In this document: piece by piece, positions 1 to 12,310 of the stretch | How positions within the stretch are numbered: position 1 is the first letter of the stretch | How the letters are laid out: each line of letters starts with the position of its first letter | NCBI GenBank assembly: GCA_951799445.1 | Contig: OX637288.1 | Span: 45,151,288-45,215,287, forward strand | Reading direction: 5' to 3' | DNA from: Pseudisothecium myosuroides | Lineage: Eukaryota > Streptophyta > Bryopsida > Hypnales > Lembophyllaceae | DNA: 64,000 nt | Position numbers and translations under genes: made by a program | Notes under the pieces: model-generated | What the model saw: only the letters and a program-made list of their open reading frames with translations | Databases searched by the model: none | Told to the model about the DNA's origin: nothing

Positions 1-2237
1 AAAGCGACAAGTTTCTAGTTGGGTCTAGGGTCTTTAATAGCAAGCTTCGTCTGCTATTCTGTCTTGATCCTTTGCTTGCTGGCTCTCGCTCTGTTGGTGT
101 CTCTTAATTTAAAAATGGTTGTTAGAAAATGTTTTAGAAAATGTAAAAATTTCTGCTACGGATGACTTTCTTTGGTTCTGTGTACTTGTTCCTTTTTTAT
201 CAATGGAATTGGTCCATGTGTTTCAAGAAAAAAAAAAAAAAAGTCTTACAACTAAAAACATTAAAAAAAACTGACAAGAAAGAAAACATTCACAAACAAA
301 ACGCATTTGGACATTTGGAAAATTAAGACCGGGCGCCAAAATTCCACCCTCGTCATTCTGGTTTGCAACTCGGGCCTGGGACACCAACAACCATAAGTCT
401 TACAACTAAAAACATTGAAAAATATTGAAAAAGAAAAACAACATTTACAAACAAAACGCACCTGGACATTTGGGAAATTCGGGATGGGCGCCAAAATTCC
501 ACCCTCCTCATCATGGTCTACAACTCGGGCCTAGGACACCAACAACCATAAGTCTTACAACTAGATGGGTACTTTTAACTAAAGCGACAAGTTTCTGGTT
601 GGGTCTAGGGTCTCTAATAGCAAGCTTCGCTTGCTATTCGGCCTTGATCCTTTGCTTGCTGGCTCTGGCTCTGTTGGTGTCTCTTAATTTAAAAATGGTT
701 GTTAGAAAATGTTTTAGAAAATGTAAAAATTTCCGCTACGGATGACTTCCTTTGGTTTTGTGTACTTGTTCCTTTTTTATCAATGGAATTGGTCCATGTG
801 TTTCAAGAAAAAAAAAAAAAAGTCTTACAACTAAAAACATTAAAAAAAACTGACAAAAAAAAAACATTCACAAACAAAACGCATTTGGATATTTGGGAAA
901 TTAAGACCGGGTGCCAAAATTCCACCCTCCTCATTCTGGTCTACAATTGGGGCCTGGGACACCAACAACCATAAGTCTTACAACTAAAAATATTAAAAGA
1001 AATTGACAAAAAAAAGAAATTCACAAACAAAACGCACCTGGACATTTGGGAAATTAAAACCGGGCGCCAAAATTCCACCCTCCTCATCCTGGTCTGCAAC
1101 TCGGGCCTGGGACACCAACAACCATAAGTCTTACAACTAAAAAAATTGAAAAAAATTGAAAAAGAAAAATCATTCACAAATAAAATGCACTTGGACATTT
1201 GGGAAATTTGGGACGGGCGCCAAAATTCCACCCTCCTCATCATGGTCTGCAACTTAGGCCTCGGACACCAACAACCATAAGTCTTACAACTAGATGGGTA
1301 CTTTTAACTAAAGCGACAAGTTTCTAGTTGGGTCTAGGGTCTTTAATAGCAAGCTTCGTCTGCTATTCTGTCTTGATCCTTTGCTTGCTGGCTCTCGCTC
1401 TGTTGGTGTCTCTTAATTTAAAAATGGTTGTTAGAAAATGTTTTAGAAAATGTAAAAATTTCTGCTACGGATGACTTTCTTTGGTTCTGTGTACTTGTTC
1501 CTTTTTTATCAATGGAATTGGTCCATGTGTTTCAAGAAAAAAAAAAAAAAAGTCTTACAACTAAAAACATTAAAAAAAACTGACAAAAAAAAAACATTCA
1601 CAAACAAAACGCATTTGGATATTTGGGAAATTAAGACCGGGTGCCAAAATTCCACCCTCCTCATTCTGGTCTACAACTGGGGCCTGGGACACCAACAACC
1701 ATAAGTCTTACAACTAAAAATATTAAAAGAAATTGACAAAAAAAAGAAATTCACAAACAAAACGCACCTGGACATTTGGGAAATTAAAACCGGGCGCCAA
1801 AATTCCACCCTCCTCATCCTGGTCTGCAACTCGGGCCTGGGACACCAACAACCATAAGTCTTACAACTAAAACATTAAAAGAAATTGACAAAAAAAAGAA
1901 ATTCACAAACAAAACGTACCTGGACATTTGGGAAATTCGGGACGGGCGCCAAAAATCCACCCTCCTCATCTTGGTCTGCAACTCGAGCCTGGGACAGCAA
2001 CAACCATAAGTCTTACAACTAAAAACACTAAAAAAAATTGACACAAAAAACAACAATCACAAACAAAACGCACCTGGACATTTGGGAAATTTGGGACGGG
2101 CGCCAAAATTCCACCCTCCTCATCATGGTCTGCAACTCGGGCCTGGGACACCAACAACCATAAGTCTTACAACTAGATGGGTACTTTTAACTGAAACGGC
2201 AAGTTTCTAATTGGGTTTAGGGTCTCTAATAGCAAGC
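1..2237. repeat. Composite satellite array, left half
   Basis: Two modules alternate. Module A (about 240 bp) runs from 'gatgggtacttttaac' through a palindrome (aatagcaagc-ttc-gcttgctatt) to an A-rich tract after 'gtccatgtgtttcaag'. Module B (about 150-160 bp) starts at 'gtcttacaactaaaaac' and ends at 'gacaccaacaaccataa'. Each A is followed by a variable number of B copies: 2, 3 and 4 in the three units here (A starts near 1, 570 and 1298). The reading frames across it are short and lie in repeats, so I treat none as genes. The 3' part of module A, ending in poly(A), looks like a plant LINE or mRNA 3' end. The array resumes at 21214. Confidence 0.93.
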
Positions 2238-2257
2238 ATTACAAAAAAATGAGGCCT
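2238..2257 (+). repeat. Left terminal inverted repeat of the outer transposon
   Basis: Twenty bases matching the complement of 21193-21213, apart from the length of the A run. It directly follows the satellite sequence 'aatagcaagc', the left arm of the palindrome in module A. Confidence 0.88.
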
Positions 2258-2442
2258 AGAAAAGGCTGCTAGAAGTAATTAAATATGTCCAGACGTAAAA
2301 TATTTGACGGACTGGACCGCGCGACTTGCATTCTCCTGTCCCCGCTCAAGTCGGGAAGGCAGGCAACGGCTTTTTGAAAATTTTCTTGTCTTTGTTGGCA
2401 TCTACTCCCGCCACTTTGCTAGTCTGGTGGCACCACGATGGC

Positions 2443-4832
2443 CACTACAAGAAAATGGCCGGTTTTGCAACTGCAAATGAATGACTAGCTGTCCGGAACA
2501 ACTAAAAAATGACTCGGGCTCTGTAATTGTACCAATGGTGCAATATTCATAGCATCTGAGTCATTTTGCAGTCATTTCGCAGTCGCCAGTGCGACTTCGA
2601 GATGAAGAATGCATAAGGTGAAAATTTCATCCACTATTTTTCATTCACAATGTTGACAACTTTCTAAAGTGGACTGTTGTCATATATTCAAATTGCACTT
2701 TACTTTAGGCTAACTAAAAAATGACTGTAGAACAACTAGACAATGCCTTTAGAGGCCCTCATAGACGTCTTCTAGGGAGTTTTGACTTACTAAAAGAAAA
2801 AGAAAAAGAAATAGGCCACAACAAAAGATGTGGTAGAAAGAGACTTTGTAAATGACTTTAGTTTCATTGTAGGGCCACTACAGAATGAGTGACTTGTCAC
2901 TGCACTTGACTTTGGACTTTCATATAAAGTATTTATATTCTTAAGGATGTTGCCATGTGCCATGTCAATAGATTTAGGTTTAAAATAGATTATGTCTTAT
3001 CCAAAATTAAATTAGTAAATACTGGACAATAAATTTAAGTGCCTAAAGTTCTAATTATTTCGATTCATTAAATTAATAGAAAAAATCAAAAATTTATGCT
3101 TTGCAAATGATGATGTCATTGGGATTGAGGATATGACTTCCACTTATTAGTTAGAGTACTATCAATTGGTGAATTAATGATGGTTTATCCTTTTCTATGG
3201 TGTAACTTGCTCTTTTCCTTGGATTTTCTTATATGATTTATTTTATTTCTTACACTTATAGAAGCAATTATTTCTTATAATTATTGCCAATGTTGTTGGA
3301 TGAGTGCAAAAAAAAACTATCAATTTTGCTACGTTTTATTGTACTCATGTCATTTTTTGGATACTTTAAAATTAGAAAAAATTGATTTTTGAAAATATAG
3401 ACAATGCATACACTTAAAAGATGAATGTAACCACCAAAAAACGATTATAGAACATTTTTCTAAGTAGGAGAACTAGGAAAGTGCCAAATTTCAAGATAAT
3501 AAATATTTTGATTTTTAAATTACTAAAAAAATATAATAAAACACAAAATTAGACATTTGTAACAATTTTATGGAGGCAGTATTTACCACAAAAAACACCA
3601 AAATAAAATTTTACATTTTGAGATTTGCAGGTAAAAAGAGACTCACTTTGTATACTTCTACATGACATATAATTCTACCTAATTTCAAAAATAAATGAAC
3701 ATTTCTAGTAATAATTTACAATACTAATTCAACAAGCCTAGCTATGATTTTTACATAGTCAAGTTGAAGTTGTGTTACAGTATCGCAGTGAAAGAACGAC
3801 TCAGTAATGACTACGTTATGTCTTTTACACTACTACATCTAAAAAGGATGTTAGAAAATGTCAAAAAAATATCCTTATTGATCTCCTTTTCAAATTTGAC
3901 CACAACTTTTGAATTGAAGCTTGAATTTTGAAATGGATTTTAGAGATAATAGTGAGATTGATTTCCCAACTTTTATTAGTCGAAAGTTTTATGGAAAAAA
4001 ATAATCTATTGTACCTAAATGAGGTCTAAAATACTATTTGTAACACAATTCCTGCAATTTACATATCCCACATGGTTTGTCAAGCCTCCTATGACCCCAA
4101 TACTATAAAATGCTCGTCATTTCACCTCTTTATACTCACACACTAAGTGGCTTTGAAAGCCATACAACCCATTTGTTCAAATATGGTATATGGTATGTAC
4201 AAAATTATGTATGTTGTATTTTGAATTGTGTACTTTGTATGGTGTATTGTATTTGGCGTAGCTTGAATGATGAATGGTGTACAATGTTTGTTGTGGAACT
4301 CCAAATGCATTTTTAAATGACTATAGAATGACTATTCCTCATACATTTTTCACTACATTTCTATTTGTTCTAAGAAAGTAACCTAAACCCTAATACCATG
4401 TCACCTCAAAATGACTACAGAATGACTTGCCATGTGGCAATTATAACTTCAAAATGACTTTGAAATGACTAGCCGTGTGGGTGTCCACGTCAGATTTAAA
4501 ATGGGTTTGTTGTTACTACAGAATGACTGTAGAATGACTAGCCACGTGGATGTCCACATCAAATTTTCAATGGGTCTGTGCTATCCACATGGCAGCTTCA
4601 TAGCCATTTCTTTAAGCCAAACTTTCTTTATCACTTAGCTAACCATTGAATTCTTCATCCATTGTACATCCAAATATTAAATGGATGGTGATAATATACC
4701 CGCAGTCATTTACATAAAGGACTTGTCCACAATGATTGTAGAACCCTCGAGTCATTTCGTAGTTGAAAGTGTTCAATACGACCAAATTTCAGTCATATTT
4801 TACAGTCATTTAAGTCCCATATTCTTGTAGTC
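2443..4832. mobile_element. Non-autonomous CACTA element (2.4 kb)
   Basis: It begins CACTACAAGAAAATGG and ends CTTGTAGTC (the expected last G is changed to C). Both sides carry the 3-bp target duplication GGC (2440-2442 and 4833-4835), as expected for CACTA/En-Spm elements. Subterminal regions are rich in short repeats such as 'aatgactgtaga' and 'gcagtcatttcg'. I see no transposase-like coding sequence; the longest open frame (4110-4316) has no recognisable content. It lies in the leader of the outer transposon, upstream of its transposase gene. Confidence 0.85.
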
Positions 4833-5001
4833 GGCATGCATACTGGCACCTTTTTGCTAGTCACCTTCCCGCCTTTGCCAACACACATTCACTGTCCCCG
4901 CGCCTCTAACACTGTCCTCCTGCATTTCCGGTTCTGTTTTTGGACTTGATTTTCTGGTTCTTTTTGTGGGTTTTTTTAAATATTATGTTGCGGCGTTTGC
5001 A

Positions 5002-6832
5002 ATGGAATCTGATCGTCCTTTCAAAGTTCAGGTGACGTTGAATTCTAAGTACCAGTCTTTAATAGTGAGAAGCCGATTGATTCATGACTAGACGCCTAGA
5101 TCAATTTTTAGTGAGAAATGGGAACAAGGTGAATCTAACCTCGATTTATGGTTGGATCCGTCGATTTATCCTCTGGATCCATCAACAGGGAAACGGCCAA
5201 GGTTTAGCAATATTAAGAGTCTTCTAGAATTTGTAGGCGATGGTCAGAGAAGCTTGCTTGGGTATACTCAGAGCTTGAACAATTCAGAATCTGAGAGAGA
5301 ACTTGTGCTTCAGCAATGCAGAATTCAATCCAATTGTGAGGGTCTAAAACAACGTCTAGATGAGCGAACCCAAGAATTTGAGAATCTACTAGTAGATTCC
5401 ATGCAGCGGCAATCCAATCTTGAGCAGAGCCAAATTGCTGAGTGTTCCTACCTTTGTAATGAAATTGATTTATTGCGAAATGAGTATGTCAATCTTGAGA
5501 GAAGTTCAACGACATTGGTAGCATCACTAAGCAAAGATCTTGAAGACAATATGAAATCAGAGACAAAACTTGAATTAGAGATTGAGGCAATTCAGAGAGA
5601 ACAGAACGATAAAATAAATGAGCTAGAACGATCGCAGGGAGTTGAGATACAGAAGATGAGTATGGCGTTAGAGGAAGCGTCAAAAATCGTGTCCATGCTA
5701 GAAAGAAAGTGCAAACAACTAGAGTCTAAACGAACAAGGACAGTGCAAAAATATAGACCTCGTAAAGACTTTCATGAGTTGTCTCAATCCGGAGGCCATG
5801 CAAAAAGCCAGAGGAGGCTAGCAAGATCAATTATAGCTGGAGCGACCATGAAGCGCATCCAAGAGCGTAACTCACAAACCAGATCAAAACATAGGTTGTG
5901 TAGATCAGAGGAGATCCAAATACAATCAGGAAAGATACTGGCTACAATTCTTTCAAAGAAAGAAGTGAGCACCATGTTAGAAAGTCCATGCATGAAGTCG
6001 GTTAGCACTAAGATTGCAAACGACTGCTTAGACAAGATCGGATCTCAGATTGGAGTAGCCGAAATTTGCCAGAAAAAAGATTCCAGTGGAATGATCGATA
6101 TTGGTTACTCAAAAATTTACAAAAAGTTTAAGAACGGTATCAAAGCTGCTGGAACTGGGTTACGGATTGGCTGTCTACCGCGACCTTGGCATATCTCATT
6201 GCTTTGTCGGGAAACGAATGCTAAGCTAAAGGATTTCGTAGGAGATTACTACTCAATTACTAATAGTTTAGAAATCCAACCAAGCACAAAGGCTAAGAAG
6301 AAGGAGACTATACAAGTGGAGCTGACAACAAAGAATTTGTTTTTTGTTGATGTCGAGACGATGCAAAGAACAATGGTCGCACTATATAATTTCACTTTGG
6401 AAGGTATGTTCATTTATACGACCCTTTTCCATCCAATATTTTCCTGTGAATTCGTGATATTTGTCTCTACAGTTCTGTCGTTCAGATTATGATCTCAGTT
6501 TAGGGTCTCAGATTAAAGTGTAATTTACTTGTTGCGTTCTATAATTCTATCTCTCTGTCTCGTTCTTTGAAACCAATATGTAACTATGAAACGGGTTCCT
6601 GGATTTATGCAGAACTAGCTGGAAAGCCACTCATTTTTGTGATCAAGTTAGATGAAGCTGAAATTATTCATGGACAAAAGTTTGAAAGAATCAGCATTAC
6701 TATAATGAATCATGCTTTAGATCCACAAATATTGAAAAAAGATCCAAAGTGTATTGCCGTTCAAAGTGAACGTGAGATCTGGCCAATTGGCTGCTTCCAG
6801 GTAGCCAAAGAGTCACATGAGATCTTGTCTTG
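5002..6832 (+). pseudogene. Transposase gene of the outer element, 5' half
   Basis: A short first exon probably starts at ATG 5002 and can splice from the donor GTGACG after 'gttcag' to an acceptor near 5110. The main exon (to 6403) encodes a coiled-coil, Glu/Lys-rich region (about 5300-5740), then a basic region (about 5740-5900), then a part resembling the N-terminal half of large cut-and-paste transposases. An intron, GTATGT at 6404 to AG at 6612, keeps the frame in phase. The exon from 6613 includes LIFVIKLDEAEIIHG, a typical 'K-L-D-G/E-A' transposase-like stretch. It stops abruptly at 6832, where the CACTA element inserted, and continues in frame at 18006. The first-exon model is tentative. 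Confidence 0.6.
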
Positions 6833-7189
6833 CACTACAAGAAAATGAGTGTTTTATGACTGCAAAATATGACTGCGTTGAGTCATAAAATCTGAAAATA
6901 TGACTCCGCCGGAAATCACTGTAGATGACTCGCAATATGACTGCGCCCAGTCATTACCGACGAGTCATATTTTGCACCAGTCATATTTTCAGTCATATGG
7001 ATTTGGGGGTTTAATTAACCATATTTAGCCGTATTTTGCCAACTTGGCGTATATGTTGACTATCCTTGGAGGCTTGACTTTCTCATGACCTGCCCGAGTA
7101 AATAAAAAAAAGCCTACGTGGAATATGACTCTGAAATATGACTCTGTTTAGTCATATTTTTGGCTGATGTGGAATATGACTGTAGTGAG

Positions 7190-7470
7190 TCATATTTTGG
7201 CTGACGTGGCATATGACTACGGTGAGTCGTATTTTTTGTTGATGCGGAATATGACTTTTGTGAGTCATATTTTTTGTTGACATAAGAAGTGACTCTTGTG
7301 AGTCATATTTTTGTTGATGTGATGCGGAATATGACTTTTGTGAGTCAAATTTTTTGTTGATATAAGAAGTGACTCTTGTAAGTCATATTTTTGTTGATGT
7401 GGGAAATGACTCTTGTGAGTCATATTTTGTTGATGTAGAAAATGACTCTCATGAGTCATATTCACTACTC
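7190..7470. repeat. Subterminal tandem repeat of the CACTA element
   Basis: Several copies of a unit of roughly 45-65 bp built on 'tgtgagtcatattttttgttgatg' and 'gaatatgactctt'. Each unit contains the inverted pair atgact/agtcat. The open frame on the minus strand across it is a repeat artefact. Confidence 0.8.
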
Positions 7471-7699
7471 ATATTTTTTGATTATTTGATTTATGACTCC
7501 TATGAGTCATATTTTTGGCTAATGTAGTAGTTTACATAGAATATTACCAAGAATATTACTAGTAATATTATGATTAAATGTAGTCATATTTTCAAAAGTA
7601 TAGAGTTACTTTTTGGCATGACTTTGAGCATTATGTGACTACAGCCAGTCATATTTGGGCCAAGATTTTTTGTGAAATATGACTCAAGCAAATGATATA

Positions 7700-8485
7700 T
7701 TTAAAATAAAAGAGAGTCACATTTCTTAGATTTGTGTGAGTGGTTTGTAATTAGAATACGTGAGGTTTATAATAGCTTCAATCATAAGTTATAGTTACAT
7801 TTTTCAAACATTCTAATTAAATGAACATGATGCATTGCAATTATGCATCAATATGGGTTAGTAGCTAAATAAGAGACTCCATCCAATTAAAAATGAGTAC
7901 TTATGATTTTTGAGATGCACAAGAGGCAATTATATTAGAAAAATGAACTACAAGAAATAATGTGACTTTTCTCAATGACATTTATTTGTCACTAACACAA
8001 AACATATCACAATGACACTCTATAAATGTATCTTTTCACATGCTTATAGGACCTATATTCCTTACAAAAATGTGAAGATGTTGCCTCTTTGGTGTTGCAA
8101 GTAGCCTTCAATAACTTCATTCCAGCTTGGTGCCTATATGTACAATCAAGGAGGTTAATTTGTAGTGAATGAACAATATAGTTCAACTTTTAAAGTTTTA
8201 AGGCAACACAAAATATGAAGCACAAGTTTAAGATAAGAAAGAGCCATAACCACTATATCTCTAGAAATTGCAAATAAATAGGAAGAAAGAATAACAATGG
8301 TTATAGAGAGAATAAGAAACAATATGCGGCAAGTGCTAAGAGGTAAGATGCAAAAAAAAAGCAAGAATGAAGATGCAACAAGAAGCACAAGTTAAGATGC
8401 AAGAAATTGCAACAAAATAACAAGAAGAAGCAAGAACTAAGATGCAATAAGAAGCATTAGGAAGCATGAATTAATATGCAACAAC
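7700..8485. other. AT-rich CACTA interior, nothing recognised
   Basis: No coding sequence that I can support. At 7949 'ctacaagaaataatgtgac' resembles a CACTA end but lacks a partner and a target duplication. Confidence 0.6.
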
Positions 8486-8489
8486 AAGA

Positions 8490-8985
8490 AATTAAAGCAA
8501 ACAACAAAGAAGCAACAAGAGGAAACAAGAAACAAGAACTAAGAGGTAACAAGAGGACACTAAAAGCAAAGAGCAAGAACTAAGAGGCAATAAGAGGCAA
8601 AAGCTAGTAAACAACAAGATGCAAGAATTAAGAAGTAAAAACAAACAAGATCTAAAAGGTATTAATAAGAAGCAAAATCTAAGAAGAAACAAGAAACAAG
8701 AGCTAAAAGGTAACAAGAAGCAAAACCTACGAGGCAACAAGAAACAAGAATTAAGAGGCAACAAGAAACAAGAATTAAGAGGCAACAAGAAACAAGAATT
8801 AAGAGGCAACAAGAAACAAGAACTAAGAGGCAACAAGAAATAAGAACTAAGAAACAACAACAAACAAGAACTAAGAAACAACAACAAACAAGAACTAAGA
8901 GGCAACAACAAACAAGAACTAAGAGGCAACAACAAACAAGAGCTAAGAAACAACAACAAACAAGAGCTAAAAGAAGCAAAAATAG
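8490..8985. repeat. Purine-rich minisatellite, about 24-bp unit
   Basis: Tandem, increasingly regular copies of 'caagaaacaagaactaagaggcaa' variants. The plus strand is almost free of T, giving long open frames of Lys/Asn/Gln (plus) or Leu/Ser/Cys (minus) that are low-complexity artefacts, not genes. Confidence 0.9.
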
Positions 8986-10150
8986 CCAAATGGCGGCTAG
9001 GGTTTCAAAATCCTAAATTAGTGGCGGCTAGGGTTTTAAAACCCTAGTCATGTGACTTGTTCCAGTCATGCACATGACTTGCTCTAGTCATGTGGCTTGT
9101 TTTAGTCATGTACATGATTGGCTCTAGTCATGGAACTTGCTTCAATCATGTAATTGATCAGATATGACTATATTAAGCAAGTAAGCTATTTTAACAATCA
9201 AATTTGATCCAGTGGATATATTGATACTATAACTCTACAAAATGCATGAAGGGGAGTTGCAAAGTCTTAAGCACCCTACAATTATGGCAAAAGAAAGACA
9301 TATAAATAGATGCCATGCGTCTGTCACAATATCTATGTCCATGTACAAAGAGTGTGCAAGAGTGAAATATGCACATCTGTGTTCTTTGTTGTTGGGCTCC
9401 AAATCTTGAGTTGGATATTTAAGTATTGTTCAATTGGCATTCTAAACAATGAACAAGTATTTTCTAATAATAAAGTATAAGTAGTTCACATCTTAACTAA
9501 AATTGATACAAATTGCTAAAGTTAGAGGTTTTGGATGGTTTTGGCCCCGGGAAGATCACTATCGATTTTGAAAAAACTACATGAGTTAAAAAATAGGGTT
9601 CATTTAATTCAAAGCGGGAAAATTTTATGTAATATGTAGGGCTACTATAGGGTCTATGAAATGCTACATATGCTATTATATGTAAATTAGGCTATGTAAA
9701 AACATCATGTAGTAGGAATTTTTATTAACAAGTTAGCCTTAACAAATAGAGACCATGCAAATTTTTCACATTACGATGAGTATAGGCGTAGACAAATAAT
9801 TTCATGTGGATGATGAATGGACATAGTCAAGAAAATCAACAATGAAGGGGTTTGACTGAAATTGTACCATGGTACTAGTAGCATTTGTATACTGATATAT
9901 CAAAAAAATTAAATGTAAATGTAATACATTAATCAAAAGTGGCAAAACTTGTCACATTGCATAAATAGGGAGGTTTACCTTAGTGGGTTCAACGAACTGA
10001 AAATTATACAACACAAGGATAAAATTTATAGTCCATTTTACTCTAAAATTTGAAGTCGTATGTGTTAATCACACTCATATTGAATGAAATATTCATAGGG
10101 TACTTTCAGTACTAGGGATTCTAAAGTGGTCAATGTTATTACCCCCTGAA
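8986..10150. other. CACTA interior with a short CATG-rich repeat
   Basis: 9040-9160 holds about six degenerate copies of a 20-bp unit around 'ctagtcatgtgacttgtt'. A duplicated 'gcggctagggttt(c/t)aaaa' occurs at 8992 and 9023. The rest is AT-rich, without genes that I can support. Confidence 0.5.
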
Positions 10151-10439
10151 GGCTAAAGGGTATTTAGAAGAGGAAAAAATCCAAAACTGCCAATTTTTTA
10201 TGCATTGTCCAAAATAAAAAAGTGATTTTTGTTTTTAATTACAACCATAAATTTTTTTATTAAATAATTAAGGCAATGAATTGAAAAAAATTCATCCCAT
10301 TTGACCATGTGGATTGAAAGATCATAAAGTTTGAAGTAAATTTTTTTTCCATTCCTACAAACTAGGGTCAAGGGACTTGGAGCCTTCTTGGAGTCAAATT
10401 TTTAGTCTACACAAAAATGAAGATTTTGACTACTTATAA

Positions 10440-11015
10440 GTATATGATGTTAGGTTTACTCAAAAAAAAATTCAAAAGCAAATATGGAGCTTAGCTTACT
10501 CTAAATCAACCTACAATGCAAGGAGATTAAGTACATTGGCAATATACAAATCATTTTTTTGAGGATTTCTTGTGCAATGAGGGAATTTTTTAATTTAAAA
10601 TACAAATGGTAAAAAATTAGAGATAAACATTTGGAATATATGGAAAAAAATTCAAAAACTTTGACTGTACATATTGCAAGATAATAAGGCTTGAGATTAG
10701 AAGAAAATGTTTTTTCTCAAAACCACCCCAACATAGCTAACAAAATTTGACTCTTCCTAGAATGTGATGTGAGAACTAAATTTATTCTTTGAAAATTGTA
10801 TGTCATATTTTATTAGTTATATAAATGCCAAATATCAATAGTTGATGAGAGTTTCTGCAAAAGATGCTCCAAAGATGTCCAAATTCACCAAGTTGACAAA
10901 AAAGTTTAGGGCAGGATAAAATTAGATTTCTACTATGGGGGTACAATTTTACATCTTGTGTTAAAATTTTGTGAACATCTGACCAAAATTAACTTCATAG
11001 GATAATGTGTGTATA
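10440..11015 (+). repeat. Dispersed repeat copy 1 (inverted relative to 25130-25720)
   Basis: This stretch reads as a diverged reverse complement of about 25130-25720: shared blocks include 'caaaagcaaatatggag', 'tagcttactctaaatca' and 'aaaagatgc(t/c)c'. I see no termini, coding sequence or target duplication, so the family is unassigned. It lies within the CACTA element, so either it inserted there or the CACTA interior derives from a similar repeat. Confidence 0.7.
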
Positions 11016-11936
11016 GGCAATTACTACCTCTTTTGAGGTGATAGTGATAGTGTAAAACCATGCACAAATGCAATAGTCGGGTAGTCAAAGAATAATTTTT
11101 GTACATGTGGCACATCATAATTTATAATTGGTCGGAAATGATTTTCATTTCCTTATATTGCATCTCACATATAACACAAAACACGAGAAGTGTTTCAATG
11201 GTCATTATTACATTAAAAGACTATTGAGCAGTCTACTGCAACTTGTAGCCTAAACGAGAACGGCAGCTCCTTGCAAATGAAAGAACCTTTTTTCAAATTT
11301 AATGCTCAAATCTTCATCGCATTTAGTGCTTTCCAATCTTCTGAAGTCTTCTTGAGTCTGGTTGTGGAGAAGTCTGCAGAATTGTCATTCATAAAACCTC
11401 TCTGTAAATTGAGGCCAAATCCCATCTTCAAACAAAAGGAAAGCTTTTAATAAAGCAACAAATTCAAAATTGACAGAAAAAATAGATCGTAGTTAATATC
11501 CATATGTGTCTATTGGTCGTTGAGGCAAATCCTTGAATAAAACTTGAATATTTTGGAATTGAATTTCATTGCTTTGTTCAAGTTCATTGCAATAAGGAGA
11601 GCACATTTGCCACAATTAAGTTCAATGGACTCCGTCGGCCCAACATTTAGAAACCAAAATTCCACAGAGCCACAATCAAACTCTAGCTAGTTGTACCTAA
11701 TTTTTGATCACAAGCACCAATAGCTAAAAAAATTCTCTTAAAAGATAAAGAATCAAAAGAAATAATGCATCTATGTCTCTAAGTCATTCGTGCTTCAATC
11801 CAATTTTTTTTCATTCAATTGTTGTATAATTTTTTTAATAAACTATTCAAAATAAAAAGAAGTTTTAGCCTTGTCGTAGCTACTTGGAATTGTCAAAAAT
11901 CCAAATTGAAAAAGATTGAAGAAGAAAGATGAAACC
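11016..11936. other. AT-rich CACTA interior, nothing recognised
   Basis: Low-GC sequence without a supportable gene. 11220-11700 is slightly richer in GC and could belong to the gene-like fragment that follows on the minus strand, but I could not trace exons. Confidence 0.4.
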
Positions 11937-12310
11937 TCAATTGGAAAAATGAAGCCAATGAATCTCGTTCATGGAAAGCACTTGCTTGCGCTCCTGGATA
12001 TATCCATCTACAATGCCTTCAATCTTCAATGACAATGCCACAATCAATGTCACAATCCTTTCCTGTCCATCATTATCAAATTTTGGAGCAGCAAGCAAAC
12101 TGTGCAACATGATGGAATTGAATACACTAACTAGGCCACAAGATTGCAAGATTATATCACTGGAGACCCCATTCATAAGTTTCTTGAAAATTTCTTTGTT
12201 TTGGTTGCTTCTGAACTTTATTAAGACTTATGAAATTCAAAAAATCTCCTCAGTGACCTTATTGCACAATCTCCTCAAATCACAAGCAAAAATTTCTTGT
12301 CTATACACAT
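11937..12310 (-). pseudogene. Unrecognised protein fragment in the CACTA interior
   Basis: On the minus strand one frame reads for about 120 codons with one internal stop (near 12250), with a mixed, protein-like composition (for example HSLLAAPKFDNDGQERIV near 12090). Its composition differs from the AT-rich surroundings. CACTA elements often carry captured host gene pieces, which would fit, but I do not recognise the protein, so origin and function are open. Confidence 0.3.

Noticed and set aside
425..1252. Frames of about 100 codons in the satellite
   Set aside because: They recur in each repeat copy, with different starts and stops caused by A-run length changes; there is no protein-like conservation.
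7265..7465. His/Ser-rich frame on the minus strand
   Set aside because: Derived from the CACTA subterminal tandem repeat.
8492..8989. Long Leu/Ser/Cys-rich frame on the minus strand
   Set aside because: It is a translation of a purine-rich 24-bp minisatellite; neighbouring frames are open as well, so it is low-complexity sequence.
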